Of a stretch of 10,115 bases of DNA, positions 1 to 6,405 are shown in pieces (within the stretch, counting starts at the first letter, position 1; each line of letters begins with the position of its first letter). The DNA lies in the NCBI GenBank assembly GCA_020249005.1, contig JADCGN010000043.1, forward strand, positions 1 to 10,115, written 5' to 3'. The DNA is from Alphaproteobacteria bacterium. GTDB taxonomy: Bacteria > Pseudomonadota > Alphaproteobacteria > UBA2136 > UBA6156. A program made the translations under genes and the position numbers. The notes below the pieces were generated by a model that saw only the letters and a list, made by a program, of their open reading frames with translations, was not told the DNA's origin and did not search any database.

Positions 1-203
1 CCCTTGCAGGAAAAGTCGAAACGGCCATTACCGTAACTAGGGCCGGTACGGCCGCCCATGCTCACCCACTTACACGGCAAGGTTTGGGTCACCAACCGGG
101 TTTCGGCTTGGAACGGGGTTTCATTCGGCTGGGCTTGGGCCCACAGCAGCAACGGCCAAGCCACGCCAAGCGCGGTAACGAGCAGGGGGCGGGCCAACAT
201 CAT
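1..203 (-). CDS. Small secreted protein of unknown function, C-terminus beyond the window
   Basis: The frame opens with two adjacent ATG codons (203-201 and 200-198) and stays open to the left edge, giving 67 residues. An in-frame TGA at 230-228 limits the start to this region. Residues 1-24 look like a Sec signal peptide: an N-terminal Arg5, a hydrophobic Leu/Val/Ala/Trp core, and an AQA motif at 22-24 with likely cleavage before Gln25. The visible mature part is polar and contains Cys44 and Cys66, which could form a periplasmic disulfide. No family was recognised. The ribosome-binding site is weak: only an AGG about 12 bases upstream, with no full Shine-Dalgarno. The gene reads in the same direction as alaS and lies 145 bp after it, so it could be co-transcribed. 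The signal peptide and low stop density support a real gene; its function is unknown. Confidence 0.6.
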   Translation of the reverse strand, partial: MMLARPLLVTALGVAWPLLLWAQAQPNETPFQAETRLVTQTLPCKWVSMGGRTGPSYGNGRFDFSCK

Positions 204-260
204 TGGCCCAAGCCTAAGCGAAGGATTTCACGGCCACCACCTTCCAATTCAGCGACTCAG

Positions 261-297
261 CCTTTGACCTTACCGCCTGTGGCAGGAAGGCCAAAGG
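261..297 (-). other. Long imperfect RNA hairpin between alaS and the secreted-protein gene
   Basis: The arms 261-277 and 281-297 are complementary around a 3-base loop (278-280). Read as minus-strand RNA, 16 of 17 positions can pair: two are G-U and there is one C-U mismatch. Read as plus-strand RNA, the same two positions become A-C and C-A mismatches. This asymmetry favours a structure made in the minus-strand transcript, which is the 3' region of alaS or the leader of the next gene. No run of T follows on the minus strand, so it is not a standard intrinsic terminator. It may be a 3'-end stabiliser, a processing site, a Rho-linked stop or a dispersed repeat unit. The rest of 204-348 shows nothing recognisable. 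Confidence 0.6.
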
Positions 298-348
298 GTG
301 CTTAAAGTTGTGGCATTTGGGAAACGCTCCACGCCTCCCCCCACCCGT

Positions 349-3012
349 TTAAGCGCCCAAAAAGGCCCGCCCAGCCGCCAATGCGCTGGCCACCGGGCCC
401 TCGCCGCCGCCCATTGCCAACTCGGGGCGGCCGCCGCCGCGGCCGTTGATGGCCTTGCAGGCTTCGGTCAACAAGGCATTGGCGCCCAGTTTGCCGCTCA
501 GATCTTTCGTCACTCCGGCCACCAGCGTGGTCTTGCCTTCGGTGTGGCTGCCCAGCAGCACCACCCCGCTGCCCAAGCTCCCCTTCAGGCTTTCCACCGC
601 CACGCGCAGGCTTTCGCTGTCGGCATTCGGCACTTCGGCCACAATCGCCGCCATGCCTTGCACGGTCTGCTTGCCGCCCAACAGCTTGCTCACATCCACT
701 GCGCCACCCGCCGGGGCCGCCTTGGCGGCTTTCTTGGCGTTGGCCTGCAGTTCGGCCACGCGGGTCGGCACATCGGCTACCTTGCACTTCAAGCCGCTCG
801 CTGCTTCCTTGAGTAAGGAAGCATCCGTACGGAAGCTCTGATACGCTACCGGCCCGGTCACGGCTTCCAGGCGGCGCACCCCGGCACTCACGCTGCCTTC
901 ATGCACGATGCGCAACAAGCCAATCTCGCCGGTCTGGCCCACGTGGGTGCCGCCGCACAGGTCGGCCGTCACCAGGTTCGCGCTCTCGGGCGTGCCGATG
1001 TACACCACCCGCACCTCGTCGCCGTACTTTTCGCCAAACTGGGCGGTGGCGCCGCTCTTTACGGCTTCCTCCTTGTCCACAATCCGCGTTACCACCGGCA
1101 GGTTTTGCCAGATGCGTTGGTTCACAAAATCCTCCACCGCGGTGACTTCCTCAGGCGTCAGGCCCTTGGGGTGAGAAAGATCGAAGCGCGTCAGCTGGTC
1201 ATCTTGGCGGCTGCCGCGTTGCACCACATGGCTGCCCAACACTTCGCGCAACCCGGCGAACAGCAAGTGCGTGGCCGTGTGGTTACGGGCAATGGCGCTG
1301 CGGCGGGCCACATCCACCTGCAGCTCCAGCGCATCACCTTCATGGGCGCTGCCGCTGGTCACCTGCACCGTATGCACGAACAGCGTGCCGAGCACCTTTT
1401 GGCAATCCGTCACGGTACCCTGCCAGCTACCCTTGGCCCCGGCGCCCTTGATGCTGCCGGTGTCGCCCACCTGCCCGCCGCTTTCGGCGTAGAACGGCGT
1501 TTGGTTGGTCACCAGCTGCACCGTCTCGCCGGCCTTGACGCTGGCCACGCGTTGGCCGTTGTGCACCAGCGCCTGCACCACGCCTTCGGCTTGCAGCGTG
1601 CTGTAGCCCAAAAATTCAGTGGCGCCGCAGGCTTCCTGCACGCTGTACCACACGTCGGCCAAGGCACTGTCGCCACTCCCCTTGTGGGCGGCGCGGGCGC
1701 GGGCGCGTTGCGCGTTCATGGCAGTTTCAAAGCCTGCCAGGTCAACCTCAACCTGGCGATTACGTAACGCATCCTGCGTTAAATCCAGCGGGAAGCCGTA
1801 GGTATCGTACAGCTTAAACGCCACCTCACCCGGCAGCCTATCGCCAGCCTTCAGCCCCTGGCTCTCGCTTTCCAGCAGGCTCATCCCCTGCTTCAGCGTC
1901 CGGCCAAAGCGTTCTTCTTCCAGTTTAATCACATCGGCCACCATCGGCGCCGCGCGCTGCAGCTCGGGGTAGGCTTCACCCATCTGGCCCACCAGCGCGG
2001 GCACCAGGCTGTGGATGAACGGTTGTTCCACCCCCAGCAAATGCCCGTGACGCATCGCGCGGCGCATAATCCGGCGCAGCACGTAGCCGCGGCCCTCGTT
2101 GCCGGGCAGCACGCCGTCGGTCAGCAGAAAACTCATCGCCCGCAGGTGGTCGGCCACCACGCGCAGGCTTACCCCCTGCTCGGTAGCCTTAATCGCATGA
2201 TAATCGGCCACCCCCGCGCGCGCGGCCGCAGCCTGAATGATGGCTTGGAACACGTCGGTGTCGTAGTTGCTCTGCACGCCCTGCACCGCGCACATGATGC
2301 GCTCAAGCCCCGCGCCGGTGTCGATGTTCTTGTTGGCCAGCGGCACCTTGGTGCCGTCCTTTTGCAAATCGAACTGCGTGAACACGTGGTTCCAGATTTC
2401 CATCCAGCGGTCACCGTCCTCGTCGGGCGTGCCGGGGCGGTCGCCATACATTTTGCCCGATGGGTCGAGGTCATAGAAAATCTCGCTGCACGGGCCGCAG
2501 GGGCCGGTGTCGCCCATCGTCCAGAAGTTGGCATTGCTGGCAATCGGGATGATATCCTTGTCGGCCACGCCAATCTTCTTCCAAATTTGGCGGGCTTCCT
2601 CGTCTTCATGATAATACGTCACGCAAATCCGGGCGGGGTCGAGTTTCAACACCTCAGTCACCCACTGCCACCCCCAGGTGAGGGATTGTTCCTTAAAGTA
2701 GTCGCCAAAGCTAAAATTGCCCAGCATCTCAAAAAAGGTGTGGTGGCGGGCAGTATGGCCGACGTTTTCCAAGTCGTTATGCTTGCCCCCGGCCCGCACG
2801 CAGCGCTGCACGCTGGCGGCCCGCTTCAGGCGGGTATCCACCCCGGTAAAGTTGTTCTTAAACTGCACCATCCCGCTGTTGGTGAACATCAAGGTGGGGT
2901 CGTTGTCCGGCACCAGGCTGCTGCTTGGCACAATCACGTGGCCTTGAGCCGCGAAAAATTCAACAAAACTCCGGCGGATTTCCTTACCGGAACGGGGCGT
3001 GGCGGGGCTCAT
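349..3012 (-). CDS. alaS: Alanyl-tRNA synthetase (AlaRS)
   Basis: AlaRS charges tRNA-Ala with alanine in the cytoplasm using ATP and removes mischarged Ser or Gly. The product is 887 residues, close to the usual 870-890. The catalytic domain (about 1-450) includes GNEGRGYVLRR near 304-314. AESGGQVGDTG lies near 509-519. The editing domain carries the zinc motifs HTATH (578-582) and CGGTH (686-690). The C-terminal C-Ala domain ends with the Gly-rich GRGGGRPELAMGGG block (about 857-870). The chosen start is ATG 3012, with GAGGAA at 3022-3027 nine bases upstream. A TTG codon at 3051 would add 13 residues, but that extension would be encoded across this ribosome-binding site. The gene diverges from the autotransporter. 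E. coli AlaRS represses its own promoter; whether this one does is unknown. No key residue is missing and the identification is secure. Confidence 0.98.
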   Translation of the reverse strand: MSPATPRSGKEIRRSFVEFFAAQGHVIVPSSSLVPDNDPTLMFTNSGMVQFKNNFTGVDTRLKRAASVQRCVRAGGKHNDLENVGHTARHHTFFEMLGNFSFGDYFKEQSLTWGWQWVTEVLKLDPARICVTYYHEDEEARQIWKKIGVADKDIIPIASNANFWTMGDTGPCGPCSEIFYDLDPSGKMYGDRPGTPDEDGDRWMEIWNHVFTQFDLQKDGTKVPLANKNIDTGAGLERIMCAVQGVQSNYDTDVFQAIIQAAAARAGVADYHAIKATEQGVSLRVVADHLRAMSFLLTDGVLPGNEGRGYVLRRIMRRAMRHGHLLGVEQPFIHSLVPALVGQMGEAYPELQRAAPMVADVIKLEEERFGRTLKQGMSLLESESQGLKAGDRLPGEVAFKLYDTYGFPLDLTQDALRNRQVEVDLAGFETAMNAQRARARAAHKGSGDSALADVWYSVQEACGATEFLGYSTLQAEGVVQALVHNGQRVASVKAGETVQLVTNQTPFYAESGGQVGDTGSIKGAGAKGSWQGTVTDCQKVLGTLFVHTVQVTSGSAHEGDALELQVDVARRSAIARNHTATHLLFAGLREVLGSHVVQRGSRQDDQLTRFDLSHPKGLTPEEVTAVEDFVNQRIWQNLPVVTRIVDKEEAVKSGATAQFGEKYGDEVRVVYIGTPESANLVTADLCGGTHVGQTGEIGLLRIVHEGSVSAGVRRLEAVTGPVAYQSFRTDASLLKEAASGLKCKVADVPTRVAELQANAKKAAKAAPAGGAVDVSKLLGGKQTVQGMAAIVAEVPNADSESLRVAVESLKGSLGSGVVLLGSHTEGKTTLVAGVTKDLSGKLGANALLTEACKAINGRGGGRPELAMGGGEGPVASALAAGRAFLGA

Positions 3013-3021
3013 GCGTGTACT

Positions 3022-3027
3022 TTCCTC
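3022..3027 (-). promoter_or_regulatory. Shine-Dalgarno that fixes the alaS start
   Basis: GAGGAA on the minus strand lies nine bases before ATG 3012. This is the best ribosome-binding site near the N-terminus and supports the 887-residue form over the TTG-initiated form at 3051. Confidence 0.8.
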
Positions 3028-3035
3028 AAAATGCT

Positions 3036-3081
3036 GCGCGACACTAGCCAAATTTCAGGGCTATGCCAAGAGTTCTCGCGC
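3036..3081 (-). promoter_or_regulatory. Possible stem-loop in the alaS leader
   Basis: TCGCGC at 3076-3081 and GCGCGA at 3036-3041 (plus-strand reading) are reverse complements. They would close a 6-bp GC-rich stem around a loop of 34 bases. Inside the loop, a short AGCC/GGCT pair could form a second stem. It lies eight bases upstream of the alaS ribosome-binding site on the mRNA, where it could affect translation. A 6-bp stem with a long loop can easily arise by chance, so this is weak. Confidence 0.25.
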
Positions 3082-3087
3082 ATTCCT

Positions 3088-3130
3088 CTTAGGCAATTCT
3101 TAGGCTTAACCTGGCTGTACCATTTTAGGC
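3088..3130. repeat. Short direct repeats of (C)TTAGGC in the divergent region
   Basis: CTTAGGC occurs at 3088-3094 and 3099-3105, exactly 11 bp apart (about one helical turn). TTAGGC occurs again at 3125-3130, where it overlaps the candidate -10 of alaS. Same-face spacing is what a DNA-binding protein would use. The repeats are short and no regulator can be named. Confidence 0.35.
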
Positions 3131-3150
3131 ACACCCCACCACAGTGTGAC
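3122..3150 (-). promoter_or_regulatory. Candidate alaS promoter
   Basis: On the minus strand, GTCACA (3150-3145, four of six matches to TTGACA) is followed after 17 bases by TAAAAT (3127-3122, five of six matches to TATAAT). Transcription would start near 3115 and give a leader of about 100 bases. This was found by eye, and the -35 is imperfect. Confidence 0.4.
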
Positions 3151-3207
3151 CCATATGCAACATGTTCATTTGCAAGACATTTTCTGCGGAAAAAACTCGT
3201 ACCATAG

Positions 3208-3237
3208 GGTTGACAGCACCGCTACCTGACAGCAACC
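3208..3237 (+). promoter_or_regulatory. TTGACA box and TGACAGCA direct repeat upstream of the autotransporter
   Basis: A perfect TTGACA lies at 3210-3215, but no good -10 is seen 16-18 bases later. TGACAGCA occurs at 3211-3218 and again at 3227-3234, a 16-bp period. GGTTG (3208-3212) and CAACC (3233-3237) bracket the element as an inverted repeat. This could be a promoter with a regulator site, or only an operator. The other weak -10-like sequence nearby is TACCAT at 3200-3205. The remainder of 3131-3277 shows nothing else recognisable apart from the autotransporter ribosome-binding site. Confidence 0.35.
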
Positions 3238-3277
3238 TTGCGCCATTAGCCACGACTAACAACAAGGAACTATATCC

Positions 3278-5608
3278 ATGCGTCTCCACCTCAAGTCACT
3301 CTTAACAACTTCCGCCTTGGTTGCCGTTGCCGCCGCCGGTAACGCCCAAACCCTTTATAGCGGTGTAAGCACTACCCAAATTTCAACCACGGGTGCTAAC
3401 CCTTCGCTTACCTTTGTGACTGGAGCTGCCTGGACGGTTTCTACTGGAAGTTCAACTGTAAATGTTTCCGGAACCGGCAGTGCAATCTTAGGTGTCCAAC
3501 AAGGAGCCTCAGTTATCGCTAGCGCGACAGTACCTAATGCTATCGTTGCCAATGGCGGTCTCGCAGCAGTAACCATTAATAACTCAGGGACTATTGCCGC
3601 TACTACCAGTGCAATTTCTTCTACAATTTCGCTGACCACTATTAACAATGCCGGCACCATCAGTGGCTCAATCAACCTGGCTGGTGCCGATGACGTGGTA
3701 AGCAACCAGAACGGTACCATTAACGGCGCTGTTTCACTTGGCGGCGGTAGCAACACCCTGGTGATTAACGATGGGACTATAACTGGTGCAGTCACTGCCA
3801 CCACCGGGAATGATACCCTCAGCATCACCTCAGGCGGTCTTATCACCGGTAACGTTGACTTAGGCGCCGGTAACAACACCACCACCATCAACGATGGGAC
3901 GATCAACGGGAACTTGCTCACCGCCGGTGGTACCGACATTCTAAACATCAACAACGGTATCATCAGCGGCACCATTGACCTTGGTGCCGGCGCCGACGTG
4001 CTGAATATTTCTGGCACCACGGCCTTTACCACCAGAGGGACCATTTCGGGCACTGAGGCGATCAACATCTCCAACACGACTGCCACCTTCAATCACGCCA
4101 TCATCAACGGTGGTACAACCCTGAGCATGAATACCCGCAGCAAGGCTGTGTTCAATGTCAGCAGCAGCTTCAGCGGCGCCCTCACCAGCAGCGGTACCGT
4201 GCAGATTGGCTCTGCGGCAACTCTCACTGCTGCGACTGCCAACCTCAACGGTGGCCAACTGACGGTTGACGTGGCCAGCTCCACTCAAGCCGGTCGCCTC
4301 AGCCTTACGGGTGGTGGTACTGCGGCCAACACTGGGCTGTTCATTAACATGTTGGGCAGTGTGGCCAGTGGTACAACCATTACTTTGGTATCAAGCTCCG
4401 CGCTTTCCAGCGGCACCTTGGTTAACAGTGCCCAAGAAGGGATCTACCGCTACGCCCTGGCCTCTTCGGGCAACAACCTGGTGGTGAACATTGGCCGCGT
4501 AAGTGCCAGCAGCGTGGTGAACGGCGAAGCCAACAAGGCTGTGGCCAATGTCTTTGAAAGCCTGACCCCGGCCCAAGTGACCGGTACGCTCGCGACGGTG
4601 CAAGGTCAAATCAACAGTGCTCGTAGCACCGAGGCCCTCACCAACGTGCTCGACAGCCTGAACCCGGCCCTGAGCGGTCTGGGTGCCGCCAGCGTTGGGG
4701 TGACCAACGCCACCGGTGGCCAGGTTTCCAACCGTTTGGCCAGCCTGCGCCAAGGGGTTGCCACGGGTAAAGACACCGCCACCAAGCACTTCTGGGTGGA
4801 AGGCTTCGGCACCAAGAACGATCAAGATGACAAGAAGGGCGTCCGCGGTTACGAAAGCACGGGCGGCGGGATCACCTTCGGGGTGGATACCGACACCCTG
4901 GTGGATGGCATGAATGTTGGGGCGGCCTTCAGCTACGGCCTCACCAAGGTGGAATCCAACGCGGTCTTCAAGAACGACACCGATATCGACAGCTACGTGC
5001 TGACCGGTTACGCCAGCAAGAACCTGAGCAACGATGTCTTCGTGAACGGGATGGTCGGCATTGGCGCCAACAGCTACGACATCGAGCGTGTGATTGCCGG
5101 TGTGGGTACCGCCAAGGCAAGCCCCGATGGCTGGCAGGGTACCGTAAAGGCCGAAGTGGGTCGCGACTTCAAAGCGGGCGGCTGGAAGCTGACCCCGCTG
5201 GCGGGCGCCCAGTATACCCACCTGAAGGTTGACAGCTACACCGAAACCGGTGTGGGTGCCGCTGGCCTGACGGTTGATCCAGAAAAACTCAACGCCTTCG
5301 ACCTGAGCCTGGGTGGCCGCGCTGGTTACGACTTCGACGTGGCCGGTGGGACTCTCACCCCTGTGCTGCGTGCGGGTGTGACCACCCGTGCGGGTGACAC
5401 GGCGCTCGACAGCACCAGCCGCTTCATCGGTGGCGGTTCTGCCTTCGCCACCCCTGGCATCAAAGCCGATCGCACCTCTTTCAACCTGGGGACAGGTGTG
5501 ACCTTCGCCAACGTGGGCGGTACCGAAATGAGCGCCGACTACGACGCCAACCTGAACGACAGCGCCACCGGGCACGCCGTGAAGCTGAAAGTGCGGATTC
5601 CGTTCTAA
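3278..5608 (+). CDS. Type V autotransporter with a repetitive beta-helix passenger
   Basis: The product is a 776-residue outer-membrane protein that should export its own passenger to the cell surface. Residues 1-23 are a signal peptide with likely cleavage after GNA (21-23). The passenger (about 24-410) is rich in Gly, Thr, Ser, Asn and Ile, and repeats at 126-246 suggest a beta-helix. Residues about 411-495 look helical and end in SNRLASLRQ, like the linker that threads the barrel pore. Residues about 500-776 are the autotransporter beta-domain, with alternating aromatic and Gly strands and a C-terminal Phe after KVRIP. There is no Cys. No protease, esterase or RGD motif is visible, so adhesion or surface structure is an inference only. 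The start ATG has AAGGAA at 3264-3269, eight bases upstream. A terminator follows 23 bases after the stop, so this is probably a single-gene transcript. The first part of the passenger is much lower in GC than the barrel. Confidence 0.93.
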   Translation: MRLHLKSLLTTSALVAVAAAGNAQTLYSGVSTTQISTTGANPSLTFVTGAAWTVSTGSSTVNVSGTGSAILGVQQGASVIASATVPNAIVANGGLAAVTINNSGTIAATTSAISSTISLTTINNAGTISGSINLAGADDVVSNQNGTINGAVSLGGGSNTLVINDGTITGAVTATTGNDTLSITSGGLITGNVDLGAGNNTTTINDGTINGNLLTAGGTDILNINNGIISGTIDLGAGADVLNISGTTAFTTRGTISGTEAINISNTTATFNHAIINGGTTLSMNTRSKAVFNVSSSFSGALTSSGTVQIGSAATLTAATANLNGGQLTVDVASSTQAGRLSLTGGGTAANTGLFINMLGSVASGTTITLVSSSALSSGTLVNSAQEGIYRYALASSGNNLVVNIGRVSASSVVNGEANKAVANVFESLTPAQVTGTLATVQGQINSARSTEALTNVLDSLNPALSGLGAASVGVTNATGGQVSNRLASLRQGVATGKDTATKHFWVEGFGTKNDQDDKKGVRGYESTGGGITFGVDTDTLVDGMNVGAAFSYGLTKVESNAVFKNDTDIDSYVLTGYASKNLSNDVFVNGMVGIGANSYDIERVIAGVGTAKASPDGWQGTVKAEVGRDFKAGGWKLTPLAGAQYTHLKVDSYTETGVGAAGLTVDPEKLNAFDLSLGGRAGYDFDVAGGTLTPVLRAGVTTRAGDTALDSTSRFIGGGSAFATPGIKADRTSFNLGTGVTFANVGGTEMSADYDANLNDSATGHAVKLKVRIPF
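3653..4015 (+). repeat. Six 20-residue coding repeats in the passenger
   Basis: Units begin at residues 126, 146, 166, 187, 207 and 227; the third has one extra Gly. The pattern is Gly at offset 0, Ile at 2, Gly at 4, Ile/Val/Leu at 6, usually Leu at 8, usually Gly at 11, Asp or Asn at 13, usually Leu at 15, usually Ile at 17 and often Asn-Asp/Asn at 18-19. The offset-13 column reads D, N, D, N, D, D. Twenty residues fits one turn of a right-handed beta-helix, so these Asp/Asn would stack in a ladder. A looser GTISG unit follows at residue 254. The DNA copies have diverged, so the repeat is old or maintained at protein level. Confidence 0.85.
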
Positions 5609-5631
5609 ACCTTCAGGTAACACGAAGCACT

Positions 5632-5659
5632 ACACCGCCTTTCGGGGCGGTGTTTTTTT
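5632..5659 (+). terminator. Rho-independent terminator of the autotransporter gene
   Basis: ACACCGCC (5632-5639) pairs perfectly with GGCGGTGT (5646-5653) around a 6-base loop. Seven T residues run from 5653 to 5659. It lies just after the autotransporter stop codon and should isolate that gene from the HD-domain gene downstream. Confidence 0.93.
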
Positions 5660-5665
5660 AATATC

Positions 5666-5694
5666 TTGCTTTCCTTAGTATTATAAAATATATG
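5666..5694 (+). promoter_or_regulatory. Candidate promoter of the HD-domain gene
   Basis: TTGCTT (5666-5671) and TATATG (5689-5694) are 17 bases apart in a clearly AT-rich stretch after the terminator. Both boxes are imperfect, and other overlapping AT-rich hexamers such as TAAAAT (5684-5689) are possible. A promoter is expected here because the terminator separates the two genes. Confidence 0.35.
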
Positions 5695-5715
5695 CCAAAT
5701 ATCTCGTATCTTTTC

Positions 5716-5723
5716 AGAAGGAG
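5716..5723 (+). promoter_or_regulatory. Strong Shine-Dalgarno that fixes the HD-domain gene start
   Basis: AGAAGGAG lies seven bases before ATG 5731. It selects that codon over the in-frame ATG at 5692, which has no ribosome-binding site and sits inside the likely promoter. Confidence 0.85.
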
Positions 5724-5730
5724 CCCTCCC

Positions 5731-6342
5731 ATGGGTCAAAAACTTCATCGTATTCTAAGCTTTTTCTATGAAATTGGCACCGCCCGCCGCCGCCCGCGTG
5801 CCTGGGAACAGGCCATCGGCGCCCCCATGGCCAATGTGGCCGAACACACCATGCGCACCCAAGTGCTGGCCGCCTATTTGGCGGTTCAGGAAGGGGGTGA
5901 CCCCAAGCAAGCCATTTGGATTGCGCTCTGGCACGACGCGGGTGAAATCCGCGGCGCCGATGCCACGCCCCACCAAAAACCGTATGTGGAGGTGCATGAA
6001 GCCAAGGCCTTGGCCGCCACCATCAAGGGAGTGGATGGGCTGGGCCCGCTGATTGAAACGGCCTACACCACCTACAAGGCGCGGCAATCCATCGAAGCCC
6101 AGTGCGTCAAGGATGCCGATATCCTCGACACCGTTATCGAGCTGATGGAAGCCAAGGCCAACGGCCACGGCTACCCGCAGCACCCGTTGGTGGCCGAGCA
6201 GATTCGCATCAAGCGGGAACGCTACTTCACCGCCACCGCGCGCACGCTGCACGATGCCCTGATGGCTGAGGATGCCCCCAGCCCCTGGGATTGGTTTCTG
6301 CTATCGGAAAGCAGCTTCCAAGACGGCACCTATGGCCGCTGA
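5731..6342 (+). CDS. HD-domain metal-dependent phosphohydrolase, YfbR/HDDC2-like (probable 5'-deoxynucleotidase)
   Basis: The product is 203 residues, cytoplasmic, without a signal peptide or membrane segment. The metal-binding HD pattern is complete: His39 in NVAEHT, His68-Asp69 in LWHDAGE, and an Asp in KDADILD (Asp128 or Asp130). Glu72 and the GADATPH segment (75-81) correspond to the conserved HDxxE...GD(I)xP stretch of YfbR and human HDDC2. Known members remove phosphate from deoxynucleoside 5'-monophosphates, using a divalent metal. The exact substrate cannot be read from sequence. It probably has its own promoter after the upstream terminator and converges with tolB. Other HD hydrolases remain possible, but the AEHT...HDxxE pattern favours this group. 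Confidence 0.85.
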   Translation: MGQKLHRILSFFYEIGTARRRPRAWEQAIGAPMANVAEHTMRTQVLAAYLAVQEGGDPKQAIWIALWHDAGEIRGADATPHQKPYVEVHEAKALAATIKGVDGLGPLIETAYTTYKARQSIEAQCVKDADILDTVIELMEAKANGHGYPQHPLVAEQIRIKRERYFTATARTLHDALMAEDAPSPWDWFLLSESSFQDGTYGR

Positions 6343-6348
6343 CGAAAA

Positions 6349-6382
6349 CCCCCGCGGCATTTTGCTGCGGGGGCTTCTTTTT
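6349..6382. terminator. Bidirectional intrinsic terminator between the HD-domain gene and tolB
   Basis: CCCCCGC (6349-6355) pairs with GCGGGGG (6367-6373), and the inner bases extend the stem to about 10 bp with one G-U. On the plus strand it is followed by a T-rich tract with five T at 6378-6382. On the minus strand four T follow the stem. It starts six bases after the HD-gene stop and lies about 25 bases past the tolB stop, so it can serve both convergent genes. Confidence 0.88.
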
Positions 6383-6405
6383 ACCCACCTAAGTTGCCGC
6401 CTCGG

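Noticed and set aside
261..297. Intrinsic terminator for alaS
   Set aside because: The stem is long enough, but no T run follows on the minus strand, so it was recorded as a hairpin of unknown role.
3010..3051. TTG at 3051 as the alaS start, adding 13 residues
   Set aside because: ATG 3012 has a good GAGGAA site nine bases upstream and gives the usual AlaRS N-terminus; the extra codons cover that site.
2011..3207. 398-codon plus-strand open frame opposite alaS
   Set aside because: It lies almost entirely antisense to a clear AlaRS gene, has a His/Ala/Gly-rich composition typical of antisense frames in GC-rich DNA, and shows no domain.
3653..4015. RTX calcium-toxin repeats in the passenger
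   Set aside because: Pieces such as GNDTL look RTX-like, but the period is 20 residues, not 9, and a C-terminal autotransporter barrel is present in place of a type I secretion signal.
4391..5623. 410-codon minus-strand open frame opposite the autotransporter barrel
   Set aside because: Antisense to a well-supported beta-domain, His/Gly/Val-rich and without domain or signal peptide.
5692..5730. ATG 5692 as the start of the HD-domain gene
   Set aside because: It has no ribosome-binding site and falls in the likely promoter, whereas ATG 5731 has AGAAGGAG at ideal spacing.
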